Of a DNA stretch of 53,578 nucleotides, positions 1 through 9,156 are shown piece after piece. The stretch comes from Acidimicrobiia bacterium. Its GTDB lineage: Bacteria; Acidobacteriota; Terriglobia; Bryobacterales; Bryobacteraceae. Positions within the stretch are counted from its first letter, which is position 1; the number at the start of each line of letters is the position of its first letter. The notes beneath the pieces were generated by a model. The model was not told the origin of the DNA. It saw only the letters and a list, made by a program, of their open reading frames with translations, and searched no databases. Position numbers and translations under genes: made by a program. The DNA is taken from NCBI GenBank assembly GCA_016871315.1, contig VFZE01000042.1:1-53578 (forward strand), given 5' to 3'.

Positions 1-34
1 AAGTCGGCCGCGATGCGGCCTCCTCATCTTCATT

Positions 35-86
35 TTTCAGGATCATCTTGTGTTGGAAACGGCTGCCGCTTTCAGGATCATTCTTG
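35..86. repeat. Direct repeat upstream of purA
   Basis: The 12-base sequence TTTCAGGATCAT occurs at 35-46 and again at 70-81, and both copies continue with CTTG (the second has one extra T). The copies are 35 bases apart and precede the purA -10 element. This could be a regulator site or a small local duplication; no known binding protein is recognised. Confidence 0.4.
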
Positions 87-92
87 GATTAG

Positions 93-1433
<1,341 letters not shown>

Positions 1434-1463
1434 TTGTCATCCTGCCGCCGGTTGCGGTCTAAT
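1434..1463 (+). promoter_or_regulatory. Promoter of the TIM-barrel gene, leaderless type
   Basis: TTGTCA (1434-1439, five of six to the -35 consensus) is followed after 18 bases by TCTAAT (1458-1463, five of six to the -10). The ATG at 1471 lies only seven bases beyond the -10, so the transcript should start at or next to the start codon. No Shine-Dalgarno sequence is present. Confidence 0.55.
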
Positions 1464-1470
1464 CTGCTAT

Positions 1471-2418
1471 ATGGACCTCGCAGCCAGCTTGATCGGGCGC
1501 CGTGCTTTTCTTGCCGCCGCCGGAGCCGCCGCCTTCGCCGCCACCCAGCCCGGGCGAAAGCTGCCCATTTGCGCCTTCTCCAAACATTTTCAGTGGACCA
1601 CAGCCGCCGAGGCAGCCAAGCTCGCCGCCGGCATCGGCTTTGACGCGCTCGACCTCACCGTTCGCGCCGGCGGCCACGTGCTTCCCGAGCGCGTCGCCGA
1701 CGATCTTCCCAAAGCCGTAGAGGCGATCCGTGCCGAAGGGCTGGAGGCGCCGATGATCACCGCCGGCATCGTAAACGCCGGCTCCCCGCACGCCGAGCAG
1801 ATCCTCAAGACCGCCTCGGCGCTCGGCATCAAGCGCTACCGCTGGGGCGGCTTCCGTTACGACACCTCCAAAAGCATCCACCAGCAGATCACCGAGTTCC
1901 GCGCCCAATCCCAGGAACTGGCCGCGCTCAATCGCGCGCACGGCGTCTGCGCCATGTACCATACCCACTCCGGCATCGGACAGTTCGGAGCCTCGATGTG
2001 GGACATCTGGATGGTGCTGAAAGATCTGGATCACGATGCCGTCAGCGTCAATCTTGACATCGCCCACGCCACCATTGAAGGCGGCCTCGGCGGCTGGATC
2101 AACTCTTCCCGCCTCCTGCTGCCGGTCTCCCGCGGCATCGCCATCAAGGACTTCCGCTGGGAGAAGAACGCCGCCGGGAAATGGGCGGTGCGCTGGTGCC
2201 CGCTCGGTGGCGGCATGGTCAACCTCGCGGAGTTTTTCAAAATCGCGAAGGCGGTGAACTTCAGCGGGCCCGTGCAGGTGCACATGGAGTACCGCGAGCT
2301 CGGCGGCGCAGACACGGGAAAGACGGAGATGTCGATCAGCCGCGATGAATTCATGCAGTACATGAAACGCGATGTCACCGCGGTACGTTCCTTGATGGGC
2401 CAGGCCGGCCTCGCATGA
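1471..2418 (+). CDS. Tat-exported sugar phosphate isomerase/epimerase-like TIM-barrel protein
   Basis: This is a 315-residue protein of the xylose isomerase-like TIM-barrel (AP endonuclease 2) superfamily, whose members isomerise or epimerise sugars and related polyols at a divalent metal. Residues 1-25 carry a twin-arginine-like signal (GRRAFLAAAG followed by an Ala-rich hydrophobic stretch), so the protein is probably exported folded. Candidate metal ligands are His in MYHTHSG (about residue 163), Asp and His in NLDIAHA (about 195), and Glu in VQVHMEY near 273. Exported members of this family often accompany Gfo/Idh oxidoreductases in Acidobacteria and Planctomycetes; here a Tat-type Gfo/Idh lies far away at 51 kb. 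The substrate cannot be read from the sequence. Confidence 0.8.
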   Translation: MDLAASLIGRRAFLAAAGAAAFAATQPGRKLPICAFSKHFQWTTAAEAAKLAAGIGFDALDLTVRAGGHVLPERVADDLPKAVEAIRAEGLEAPMITAGIVNAGSPHAEQILKTASALGIKRYRWGGFRYDTSKSIHQQITEFRAQSQELAALNRAHGVCAMYHTHSGIGQFGASMWDIWMVLKDLDHDAVSVNLDIAHATIEGGLGGWINSSRLLLPVSRGIAIKDFRWEKNAAGKWAVRWCPLGGGMVNLAEFFKIAKAVNFSGPVQVHMEYRELGGADTGKTEMSISRDEFMQYMKRDVTAVRSLMGQAGLA

Positions 2419-2491
2419 GGCTGCTTGCAGGTCTACCGGCCGCTGTTTGCCTCTCCGCCTCTGACAACAAACCAAGGAGAACCACAGAAGC

Positions 2492-3313
2492 ATGAGCTAT
2501 CAAGAGATCCTCTACGGCACGGCAAACGGAGTGGCCACGATCACGTTGAACCGCCCCGAGAAGCTCAACGCCTGGACTGCACAGATGGAACGTGAGTTTT
2601 CCCAAGCGGTGCTCACCGCAAACGCCGATGACACGGTGCGCGTGGTTTTGGTCACCGGTGCGGGCCGCGGCTTTTGCGCCGGCGCCGACATGAGCCTGCT
2701 CAGTTCAGCCGCCGAGGCCGGCTCCGTGGTCAGCGGCCATCGCAAGCTCGAGGTCGATTACCCGGAAGGCGCCCCTGCCCGGCTGCGCAAGCGCTATTCC
2801 TGGCTGCTTGCTGTGCCGAAGCCCCTCATCGCCGCCATCAACGGCCCGGCGGTGGGACTCGGCTTCATCATTCCTCTGTTCTGCGACATCCGCGTGGCCT
2901 CCACCGCCGCCAAGTTTTCCACCATATTTGCCAAACGGGGGCTGATCGCCGAATACGGCCTGGCCTGGATTCTGCCGCGCATGGTGGGCTTGGCTCCGGC
3001 GATGGACCTACTGCTGACCGCGAGAACCTTCGGCGCGGCGGAAGCGCAACAGCTCGGTCTTGTCACTCGTGTCATGCCGGAGGAGAGCTTCGCCACAGAA
3101 GCCAACGCGTTGGCCGAGGAGATGGCATGCGGCCTTTCGCCGCGCTCGCTCCGAATCATGAAGCGCCAGGTCTATGAAGCACTGGAAACCGGCTTGAGCG
3201 AATCGCTCGACAGCGCCTTCGAAAAGATGATCGAGAGCATCGCGTGCGAAGATTTTAAAGAGGGCGTGCAGCATTACTTGGAAAAGCGCCCCCCAGCGTT
3301 TAAGGGCAGATGA
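2492..3313 (+). CDS. Enoyl-CoA hydratase/isomerase family protein
   Basis: This is a 273-residue crotonase-fold protein, expected to hydrate or isomerise an enoyl-CoA in fatty-acid or amino-acid breakdown. The first oxyanion-hole loop is GRGFCAGADMSLL (about residues 56-68) and the second is INGPAVGLGF (about 115-124). A conserved Glu lies in RGLIAEYGLAW near residue 150, where crotonases place a catalytic acid. The start ATG is preceded by AAGGAG (2474-2479), about 12 bases upstream. The stop overlaps the next gene's start as ATGA, so the downstream membrane protease is translationally coupled, an odd partnership for a soluble beta-oxidation enzyme. The exact reaction is uncertain because the crotonase family is functionally broad. 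Confidence 0.88.
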   Translation: MSYQEILYGTANGVATITLNRPEKLNAWTAQMEREFSQAVLTANADDTVRVVLVTGAGRGFCAGADMSLLSSAAEAGSVVSGHRKLEVDYPEGAPARLRKRYSWLLAVPKPLIAAINGPAVGLGFIIPLFCDIRVASTAAKFSTIFAKRGLIAEYGLAWILPRMVGLAPAMDLLLTARTFGAAEAQQLGLVTRVMPEESFATEANALAEEMACGLSPRSLRIMKRQVYEALETGLSESLDSAFEKMIESIACEDFKEGVQHYLEKRPPAFKGR

Positions 3314-4419
3314 AAGAGAAGCAGAACAGGGCTTCGGGAACGTTGTCCGCCGTCGTCGTCTTCGGCGTGCCCATCCGGTTTCACTTCACCTTTATCCTGC
3401 TGCTGATCTTTCTTTTGACCGCGGGGTTCGGCGGCGGCAAGTCTGTTCTCTACGACATCATCTTTATCGTTTCCTTGTTCGCCGCAGTGCTGTTGCATGA
3501 GCTGGGCCACGCGCTGGTGGCGCGCATTTACGGCATCAAGACGGTTGAAATTGTGATGTACCCCATCGGCGGGGTGGCGCGGCTGGAAAGGGAAGCGGCG
3601 CCGGTGGCCGAACTATGGATCGCATTGGCCGGACCGGCCGTCAACGTGGTGTTGGCGATTGGTTTGTACGGCTGGCTCACCTTGCTGAGCGGATGGGGAC
3701 AGATCGAGCGCCAGCTTGTGGACCGCATCGCCGTCAGTAACCTTTACCTTGCGGGGTTCAACATGGCTCCGGCCTTTCCCATGGATGGGGGCCGAGTGCT
3801 GCGAGCGCTGCTGGCGCTTTGGAAAGGCGAAGCGGCCGCAACGCGTGTTGCCTCCTTCGTCGGCAGGTTGCTGGCGATGGCGATGGGAATCTACGGCCTT
3901 ATCTCCGGCCACATTCTGCTGCTTCTCATCGCGTTCCTGATCTATGTGGCCGCGACGCAGGAAGGGGCCGCATCCGCGGGCCGCGCCCTGACGCAGGGGA
4001 TTCCGGTGAAAGCGGCCATGGTAACTGAGTTTGAAAGACTGCCGCACGGAAGCACCATTCGCGAGGCTTCACAACGGCTGCTGGCCACCACGCAGCAAGA
4101 CTTCCCCGTTGTGCACGGCGAACGGGTGATTGGTCTGCTCGACCGCCAGTCCTTCCTTCGCGGCATGGCGATTGAGGGCGCCGAGACGTATGTTTCGCAG
4201 GTGATGGACCGTGATTTTCTCTCTCTTGATCCGCTGATGAACCTGGCAGAGGCGCTGCCGCTGTTGACCGGAAACGTATCCTGCGCGCTGGTCATGGAGA
4301 ACGACCGGTTACTGGGGCTGCTCACGCGGGAAAACATTTCCGAATTCCTTCTGCTGCGCAAGCTCGGCATCGTCGAAGCGCAGCAGGGCTCCACGGCACA
4401 GGTATTGCCGGAACACTGA
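3310..4419 (+). CDS. Site-2 protease family (M50) membrane metalloprotease with CBS pair
   Basis: This 369-residue membrane protein belongs to the M50 zinc metalloproteases, which cut transmembrane substrates such as anti-sigma factors. The zinc site is LLHELGHAL (H63, E64, H67), and the second conserved element, NMAPAFPMDGGR, lies near residues 150-162 and supplies the third ligand Asp. Several hydrophobic helices surround these motifs (about 27-45, 50-70, 100-120, 185-215). After about residue 235 the protein is soluble and shows a CBS-domain pair, as in the bacterial Rip1-like M50 subgroup, where nucleotides may control activity. It overlaps the enoyl-CoA hydratase gene by four bases. A target anti-sigma factor is not adjacent; the ECF system at 36-37 kb is one candidate, by inference only. 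Confidence 0.9.
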   Translation: MKEKQNRASGTLSAVVVFGVPIRFHFTFILLLIFLLTAGFGGGKSVLYDIIFIVSLFAAVLLHELGHALVARIYGIKTVEIVMYPIGGVARLEREAAPVAELWIALAGPAVNVVLAIGLYGWLTLLSGWGQIERQLVDRIAVSNLYLAGFNMAPAFPMDGGRVLRALLALWKGEAAATRVASFVGRLLAMAMGIYGLISGHILLLLIAFLIYVAATQEGAASAGRALTQGIPVKAAMVTEFERLPHGSTIREASQRLLATTQQDFPVVHGERVIGLLDRQSFLRGMAIEGAETYVSQVMDRDFLSLDPLMNLAEALPLLTGNVSCALVMENDRLLGLLTRENISEFLLLRKLGIVEAQQGSTAQVLPEH

Positions 4420-4432
4420 TCCGCCGGGCGCC

Positions 4433-5704
4433 ATGCAGAAGAGCCACCAAGTGGTGATCGTCGGAGGAGGCTTTGCCGGTCTACAGGCTGCGATCGGGCT
4501 GCGTAAGGCGCCGGTTTCGGTAACGCTGGTTGACCGCCGCAATTTTCATCTTTTCCAGCCGCTGCTGTACCAGGTGGCCTCCGGCGCTCTCTCCCCCGGA
4601 GATATCGCGGCGCCGCTGCGAAGCGTGCTGCGGCGGCAGAAAAACGTCCGCGTACTGCTGGGCACGGTCACGGGATTTGATGTTCGGCGGCGTCTGGTGA
4701 TACTGGTGGATGGCGAACTCCCTTATGACACCCTTGTTGTGGCCGCGGGCGCCGAAAACCACTACTTCGGGCAGGATCACTGGAAACAAGCGGCGCCGGC
4801 CCTGAAGACCGTCGAAGACGCTATCGAGATCCGTCAACGGGTTTTCTACGCCTTTGAACGCGCCGAGCGGGAGCCGGATCTGAGCCGTAGAAAATCGCTG
4901 CTCCGCTTCGTGATTGTTGGGGCAGGACCCACTGGAGTCGAACTGGCCGGGGCGATCAGTGAAATCGCGCGAGACACGCTGCGCGAGGACTTCCGCTCGA
5001 TCCGGCCCGAGGAATCGGAGATTCTTCTACTGGAGGGCGCCGGGAGAGTACTGCCGGGCTTCCCGGTGGACTTGTCGGAGAAGGCCGAGCGCGCCCTGTT
5101 GCGGCTCGGAGTCCGCCCGCGCACCAGTGTCAGAGTTACGGCGATCGATGGAGGAGGCGTCGAGATTCTTACCGGCGGAGTGAGCCGGCGCATCGAAACA
5201 GCCACCGTTGTGTGGGCCGCCGGCGTGCGCGCCTCCTCCCTGGGCGCCGCGCTGGCGCAGGCCACCGGCGCCGAGCGCGACAGCGGCGGCCGCATCCATG
5301 TCAGCGGCGACTTAACGGTCCCGGAGCATCAGGAGATTTTCGTCCTCGGCGATCTTGCATACCGGATGCAGGATGGCGTGCCACTTCCGGGCGTGGCCCC
5401 AGTCGCTATGCAGCAGGGCCGCTTCGCCGCCCGGGTTATCGGCCGTCGTTTGGCCGGCAAACCGGTCTCCTCGTTCCGCTATCGAGATAAGGGCACCCTG
5501 GCGACCATCGGCAGGCACGCCGCCGTGGCTGACTTCGGCTTCCTGCGCATGAGTGGATTGCCGGCCTGGCTGGCCTGGCTATTTGTGCACTTGCTGTATC
5601 TGGTGGGTTTCCGCAACAGACTCTCCGTGCTGCTGCAATGGGGATTCCAGTACTTCACTTATAACCGCGGCGCCCGCCTCATCACGGGCAGCGGCCCGGA
5701 CTGA
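4433..5704 (+). CDS. ndh: Type II NADH:quinone oxidoreductase
   Basis: This is a single-subunit, non-proton-pumping NADH dehydrogenase that passes electrons from NADH to quinones at the inner face of the membrane. The FAD-binding motif is VVIVGGGFAGLQAA (residues 7-20) and the NADH-binding Rossmann motif is VIVGAGPTGVELAG near residue 162. Conserved features include TVVWAAGVRA near 260 and FVLGDLA near 302, which holds the Asp that contacts FAD. The C-terminal hydrophobic stretch (about 375-410, LAWLFVHLLYLVGF) is the usual membrane anchor. At 423 residues it matches the family. It lies 13 bases after the M50 protease gene and may share its transcript. It converges on fliJ with only three bases between the stops and no visible terminator. 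Confidence 0.92.
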   Translation: MQKSHQVVIVGGGFAGLQAAIGLRKAPVSVTLVDRRNFHLFQPLLYQVASGALSPGDIAAPLRSVLRRQKNVRVLLGTVTGFDVRRRLVILVDGELPYDTLVVAAGAENHYFGQDHWKQAAPALKTVEDAIEIRQRVFYAFERAEREPDLSRRKSLLRFVIVGAGPTGVELAGAISEIARDTLREDFRSIRPEESEILLLEGAGRVLPGFPVDLSEKAERALLRLGVRPRTSVRVTAIDGGGVEILTGGVSRRIETATVVWAAGVRASSLGAALAQATGAERDSGGRIHVSGDLTVPEHQEIFVLGDLAYRMQDGVPLPGVAPVAMQQGRFAARVIGRRLAGKPVSSFRYRDKGTLATIGRHAAVADFGFLRMSGLPAWLAWLFVHLLYLVGFRNRLSVLLQWGFQYFTYNRGARLITGSGPD

Positions 5705-5707
5705 GCA

Positions 5708-6139
5708 TCAGCGATTCCAGCGCGCCAGGTAGGCCTCCGTGGCGAGCTGTTCCACCTCCCGATGGAGATCATACTTCCATTTGGCGTGGCGATTGGATTT
5801 CAGCCTTTCCAGCACCTCATATTTCTGCCGGGCGACCAACAGATTCTCCTTCTGCATGAGGATCTCCTCCTGAACCTGGGCCCTGCGCAGAGCGAAAATG
5901 TTCGCCATCCGCTGCGTGTAGGCGCGGAAGCTGTCCACCACCGCCAACTCGGGGGTTCCCACCGTGGGAGATTCGACCAAGGCCTGATCGGCTTGCTGCT
6001 TCTGCCTGTGCAATTCCGCTTCCATGGAGTCGATCGAAGCCAGATGTGCCTGGAGCTGCTCCAGCTTAACCTGCTCGGTTTCCATTTGCAGCTTGCGGAA
6101 GCGGCGAACGCGCTCCAGGGGAAACTGAAATTTCTTCAC
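5708..6139 (-). CDS. fliJ: Flagellar export protein FliJ
   Basis: FliJ is the small coiled-coil protein that occupies the centre of the FliI ATPase ring and helps escort export substrates in the flagellar type III secretion system. The 143 residues begin MKKFQFPLERVRRFRKLQ, a characteristic FliJ start, and almost the whole chain is charged and predicted to form long coiled-coil helices with many Gln, Glu, Arg and Lys. The start overlaps the fliI stop as ATGA, the expected coupling. It is the last gene of the visible flagellar operon. FliJ family members are weakly conserved, so position after fliI is an important part of the evidence. Confidence 0.88.
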   Translation of the reverse strand: MKKFQFPLERVRRFRKLQMETEQVKLEQLQAHLASIDSMEAELHRQKQQADQALVESPTVGTPELAVVDSFRAYTQRMANIFALRRAQVQEEILMQKENLLVARQKYEVLERLKSNRHAKWKYDLHREVEQLATEAYLARWNR

Positions 6140-7458
6140 GTCTTGGTCAACTCCTTCATCCGAGAGATGGTTTGCTCCAGCGGCGAGGACTCATCCGGCT
6201 CCTGACGGAGGAAATCCATCAGCCGCGGCCGCAGATGAATGGCGTGATCCAGCTGGGCGTTGGACCCTGATGCGTAAGCGCCCAAGTTAATCAAGTCCGA
6301 GGACCGTTCGTATGAGGCCAGGGCCTGGCGGATGGCCTGGCTAGCGGCCTTCTGATCCGGTGTCGCGATGCGGGAGGCCAGCCGGCTGATCGATTGCAGG
6401 ATGTCGATGGCGGGGTAGTGGCCGGAGGAGCTCAATTCCCGGCTGAGAATGATGTGTCCGTCCAGGATTCCGCGCACGGCGTCCGCGATCGGTTCATTGA
6501 AATCATCGCCCTCCACCAGCACCGTAAACAGCCCGGTGATGGAGCCACGGTGAAAGTTCCCTGCCCGCTCAAAGATGCGCGGCAACAGGTTGAAGACCGA
6601 CGGTGTATAGCCCTTTTGCGAGGGAGGCTCGCCGGCGGCCAGCCCAATCTCGCGCTGGGCCATCGCGAGCCGAGTCACCGAATCCATCACCAGCATGACA
6701 TCGGCGCCCTGATCGCGGAAATATTCGGCAACGGTGATAGCGACAAAACAAGCGCGCAGCCGGAGTGGAGCGGGCCGGTCGGAAGTGGCGACAATGACCA
6801 CGGAGCGCTTGAGCCCGGCCTCGGCCAGTTCGTGTTCGAGAAACTCCTTCACCTCGCGGTTGCGCTCACCGATCAGCGCGATCACCCCGACGTCAGCGGA
6901 GTGATTGCGGGCCATCGATCCCAGCAGCGTGCTCTTGCCCACTCCGCTGCCGCCGAAGATGCCCAACCTTTGCCCCTTCCCGCAGGTGAGCAGGCTGTCG
7001 ATGGCGCGAATGCCCGTGACAAGCGGTTCCCGGATCGGTTCGCGGTCCAGCGGTCCCGGCGGAACCTTGAACAGATCACAGGCCTTGCCGGCATGAGCCA
7101 AAGGAGCGCCATCGAGCGGCTGCCCGAAGCCGTCTAGCACCCTGCCCAGCAGGTGGGGTCCTACGGAAACGCGGGAATCCTCAGGACGGGCGACGATGGT
7201 GGCGCCAGGCTGGAGCCCGGAAACCTCCTCCAGCGGCATGGACAAGACCCGTCCTTCGCGGAATCCGATTACCTGAGCACGGATGCGCCGCCCGTCGGCG
7301 GAGGCGATCTCACAGAAATCACCGACGGCGGCGTTCGGGCCTTCGGATTCCACCAGCAGCCCCACCATCTGCGTTACGCGCCCCACCCAGCGGGACGTCT
7401 CCATCGTCCGCGCCGCGTCCAAAAATGGTGTCAGATCCCAGAAGGAATTGGCCTTCAT
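6136..7458 (-). CDS. fliI: Flagellum-specific ATP synthase FliI
   Basis: FliI is the hexameric cytoplasmic ATPase of the flagellar export apparatus, related to F1 beta. The Walker A loop is GGSGVGKST (residues 169-177), the Walker B stretch is VMLVMDSVTRLAMAQREIGLA, and the catalytic Glu lies in LIGERNREVKEF near residue 196. The signature NLLPRIFERAG and the RELSSSGHYPAID segment are also present. The 440-residue length is normal. It overlaps fliH upstream and fliJ downstream, each by four bases (ATGA), so the ATPase, its regulator FliH and FliJ are made in sequence from one message. Confidence 0.97.
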   Translation of the reverse strand: MKANSFWDLTPFLDAARTMETSRWVGRVTQMVGLLVESEGPNAAVGDFCEIASADGRRIRAQVIGFREGRVLSMPLEEVSGLQPGATIVARPEDSRVSVGPHLLGRVLDGFGQPLDGAPLAHAGKACDLFKVPPGPLDREPIREPLVTGIRAIDSLLTCGKGQRLGIFGGSGVGKSTLLGSMARNHSADVGVIALIGERNREVKEFLEHELAEAGLKRSVVIVATSDRPAPLRLRACFVAITVAEYFRDQGADVMLVMDSVTRLAMAQREIGLAAGEPPSQKGYTPSVFNLLPRIFERAGNFHRGSITGLFTVLVEGDDFNEPIADAVRGILDGHIILSRELSSSGHYPAIDILQSISRLASRIATPDQKAASQAIRQALASYERSSDLINLGAYASGSNAQLDHAIHLRPRLMDFLRQEPDESSPLEQTISRMKELTKT

Positions 7459-8123
7459 GTGGCTCTCCTTACCAGGTCGACAAAGCCGCGCTCGATCTCC
7501 TCCAGTTGCGTGGATACGGAGGAGTCCAGCATCCCGCGCGTAGTCTCGACGATGACGCTTCCCCGCTCCAGCGCCGCATCGCGCACAAGCTCCACCCGCT
7601 CCGGCAACGAAAGACGGGCCAGCAGGTTCTCCAAAACCGGCGCATCCGCGGAACTGAGCCGGATCCGGTTGATCTCCCGCAGCTCGATCTTGGCCACCGC
7701 CGCCTTGACGATGCCGGTCAGCGCCTCCGGATCCACGTTCAGTTCGCGGTGCAGGATGCGCCGCGCCACGACGATCGACAGGTGAACCAGGTCCTCCTCC
7801 ATCTGCCGCCGCATCTGGTGGCGCATCGCTACCATCTCCTGGACGCTTTGCGCCACGCGGCCCATCATCTGTTCTACTTGCTGCGCGGTACGCTGCGAGG
7901 CCTTGCTCTCGCCAGCCTGAATGCCGGACTCATGCGCCTGGCGCTCGCGCATCTCGGCTTCCCGCTCGAGCCGCGCAAGCCGCTCCTGCAGGGCCGTGTT
8001 TTCCACGGCCGCCACCTCCGCCGTGCTGTAAACGCCGCTGGTGACCTGCTCCGGCTGGTGCGCCTTGCGCCAGGCCACCTGTTGCACCTTGCCGCCGTCA
8101 TCGTCGTAGATCCTAGACGACAT
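7455..8123 (-). CDS. fliH: Flagellar assembly protein FliH
   Basis: FliH is the peripheral stalk-like partner and negative regulator of the FliI ATPase. The 222-residue protein has an acidic N-terminus, a long helical coiled-coil section (about 45-130) rich in Glu, Arg and Gln with the repeated small-residue pattern seen in FliH, and a C-terminal domain containing VHLSIVVARRILHRELNVDPE, typical of the FliH/YscL family. The start overlaps the end of fliG by 11 bases and the stop overlaps fliI by four. Sequence conservation of FliH is low, but the motif and its place between fliG and fliI make the call firm. Confidence 0.9.
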   Translation of the reverse strand: MSSRIYDDDGGKVQQVAWRKAHQPEQVTSGVYSTAEVAAVENTALQERLARLEREAEMRERQAHESGIQAGESKASQRTAQQVEQMMGRVAQSVQEMVAMRHQMRRQMEEDLVHLSIVVARRILHRELNVDPEALTGIVKAAVAKIELREINRIRLSSADAPVLENLLARLSLPERVELVRDAALERGSVIVETTRGMLDSSVSTQLEEIERGFVDLVRRAT

Positions 8124-9144
8124 ACTGCTCTCCGACAGCTCCCTTCAGGCTCACTACGCCTTCCGATTCCAACTGGCGCACAATGGCGATGATCTGCTGC
8201 TGAGCTCCTTCGACTTCCTTGATCTTGATCGGGCCCAGCGCGTCCATGTCTTCGCGCAGCATCTCGGCGCCGCGCTGTGACATGCAGGAGAGGAACTTTT
8301 CCTTCAACTGATCGCTAGTGCCTTTGAGCGCCACCGTCAGGAGCTTGCGGTCGACACGCGCCAGGATTTCCTTCAAACCGCCGATATCGATCACGAGCAG
8401 ATCCTCGAAGACGAACATCAAGTGGCGGACCGACTCTGTCAGCGTCGGGTCCACTTTTTCAATCTCGTCGAGCATGTCCTTACTGGTGCCGGAATCCAGG
8501 CGGTTAAACAGCTCGGCCACCGCCCGCACGCCTCCGTAGGCCTCGCGACTGAATTCTCCAAGCGCCTTGATCTTCTGGCCGATGATTCCAGCGATGCGGG
8601 AGACCACCTCCGGCGAGATCCGCTCCAGGTGCGCCATGCGGAGCGCCACGTCCGGACGGATTTCCGCAGGCAGACTGAAAAGCAATGAGGCCGCCTGCGA
8701 AGGATTCAGGTGGCTCAGCACCAGCGCGATGGTTTGCGGGTGTTCCTTGTGGATGAACTTGGCCAGCTGTTGCGGATCGGCCTTCTGCAAGGCGTCGAAG
8801 CCGACTGCATCCGAACCGACCGCCTTCATCAGCCGGTCCAGCAGCTTCCGCGCATGTTCCGGACCGTAGGCGTTAATCAGCAGCCGCCGCGCGTATTCGA
8901 TGCCGCCTCGCAACACATAGTCGTGCGCAAGCGTCATTTGATAAGCCTCTTCCAGAACGGCCTCGGCCAGTTCCGGTGTCACCGTCGGAAGCTTGGCGAT
9001 CTCCTGGCTAAGAAGGGCTGCCTCATCTTCCGACATCTGGCCCATGATTTCCACCCCGATCTGTTCGCCCATCACGACGATCAAGGTGGCGGCCTTGCGC
9101 AGCCCAGGCATCATCAGAACTGGCTTATCCGCGTTGGTGATCAT
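8113..9144 (-). CDS. fliG: Flagellar motor switch protein FliG
   Basis: FliG forms the rotor ring that meets the stator MotA and converts ion flow to torque. All three FliG domains are visible in 343 residues: the N-terminal FliF-binding part (LRKAATLIVVMGE, about 15-27), the middle domain with the EHPQTIALVLSHL motif (about 133-145), and the C-terminal torque domain with MFVFEDLLVIDIGGLKEIL near 240 and GPIKIKEVEGAQQQI near 305. Charged residues for the MotA interface lie in the C-terminal domain. The gene sits 12 bases after fliF, the protein it docks onto. Confidence 0.97.
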   Translation of the reverse strand: MITNADKPVLMMPGLRKAATLIVVMGEQIGVEIMGQMSEDEAALLSQEIAKLPTVTPELAEAVLEEAYQMTLAHDYVLRGGIEYARRLLINAYGPEHARKLLDRLMKAVGSDAVGFDALQKADPQQLAKFIHKEHPQTIALVLSHLNPSQAASLLFSLPAEIRPDVALRMAHLERISPEVVSRIAGIIGQKIKALGEFSREAYGGVRAVAELFNRLDSGTSKDMLDEIEKVDPTLTESVRHLMFVFEDLLVIDIGGLKEILARVDRKLLTVALKGTSDQLKEKFLSCMSQRGAEMLREDMDALGPIKIKEVEGAQQQIIAIVRQLESEGVVSLKGAVGEQYVV

Positions 9145-9156
9145 GACTGTGCCATC

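Noticed and set aside
1459-2493. Open frame of 344 codons on the minus strand opposite the TIM-barrel gene
   Set aside because: Antisense to the Tat-type TIM-barrel protein, which has signal peptide and metal-ligand motifs; the shadow has neither.
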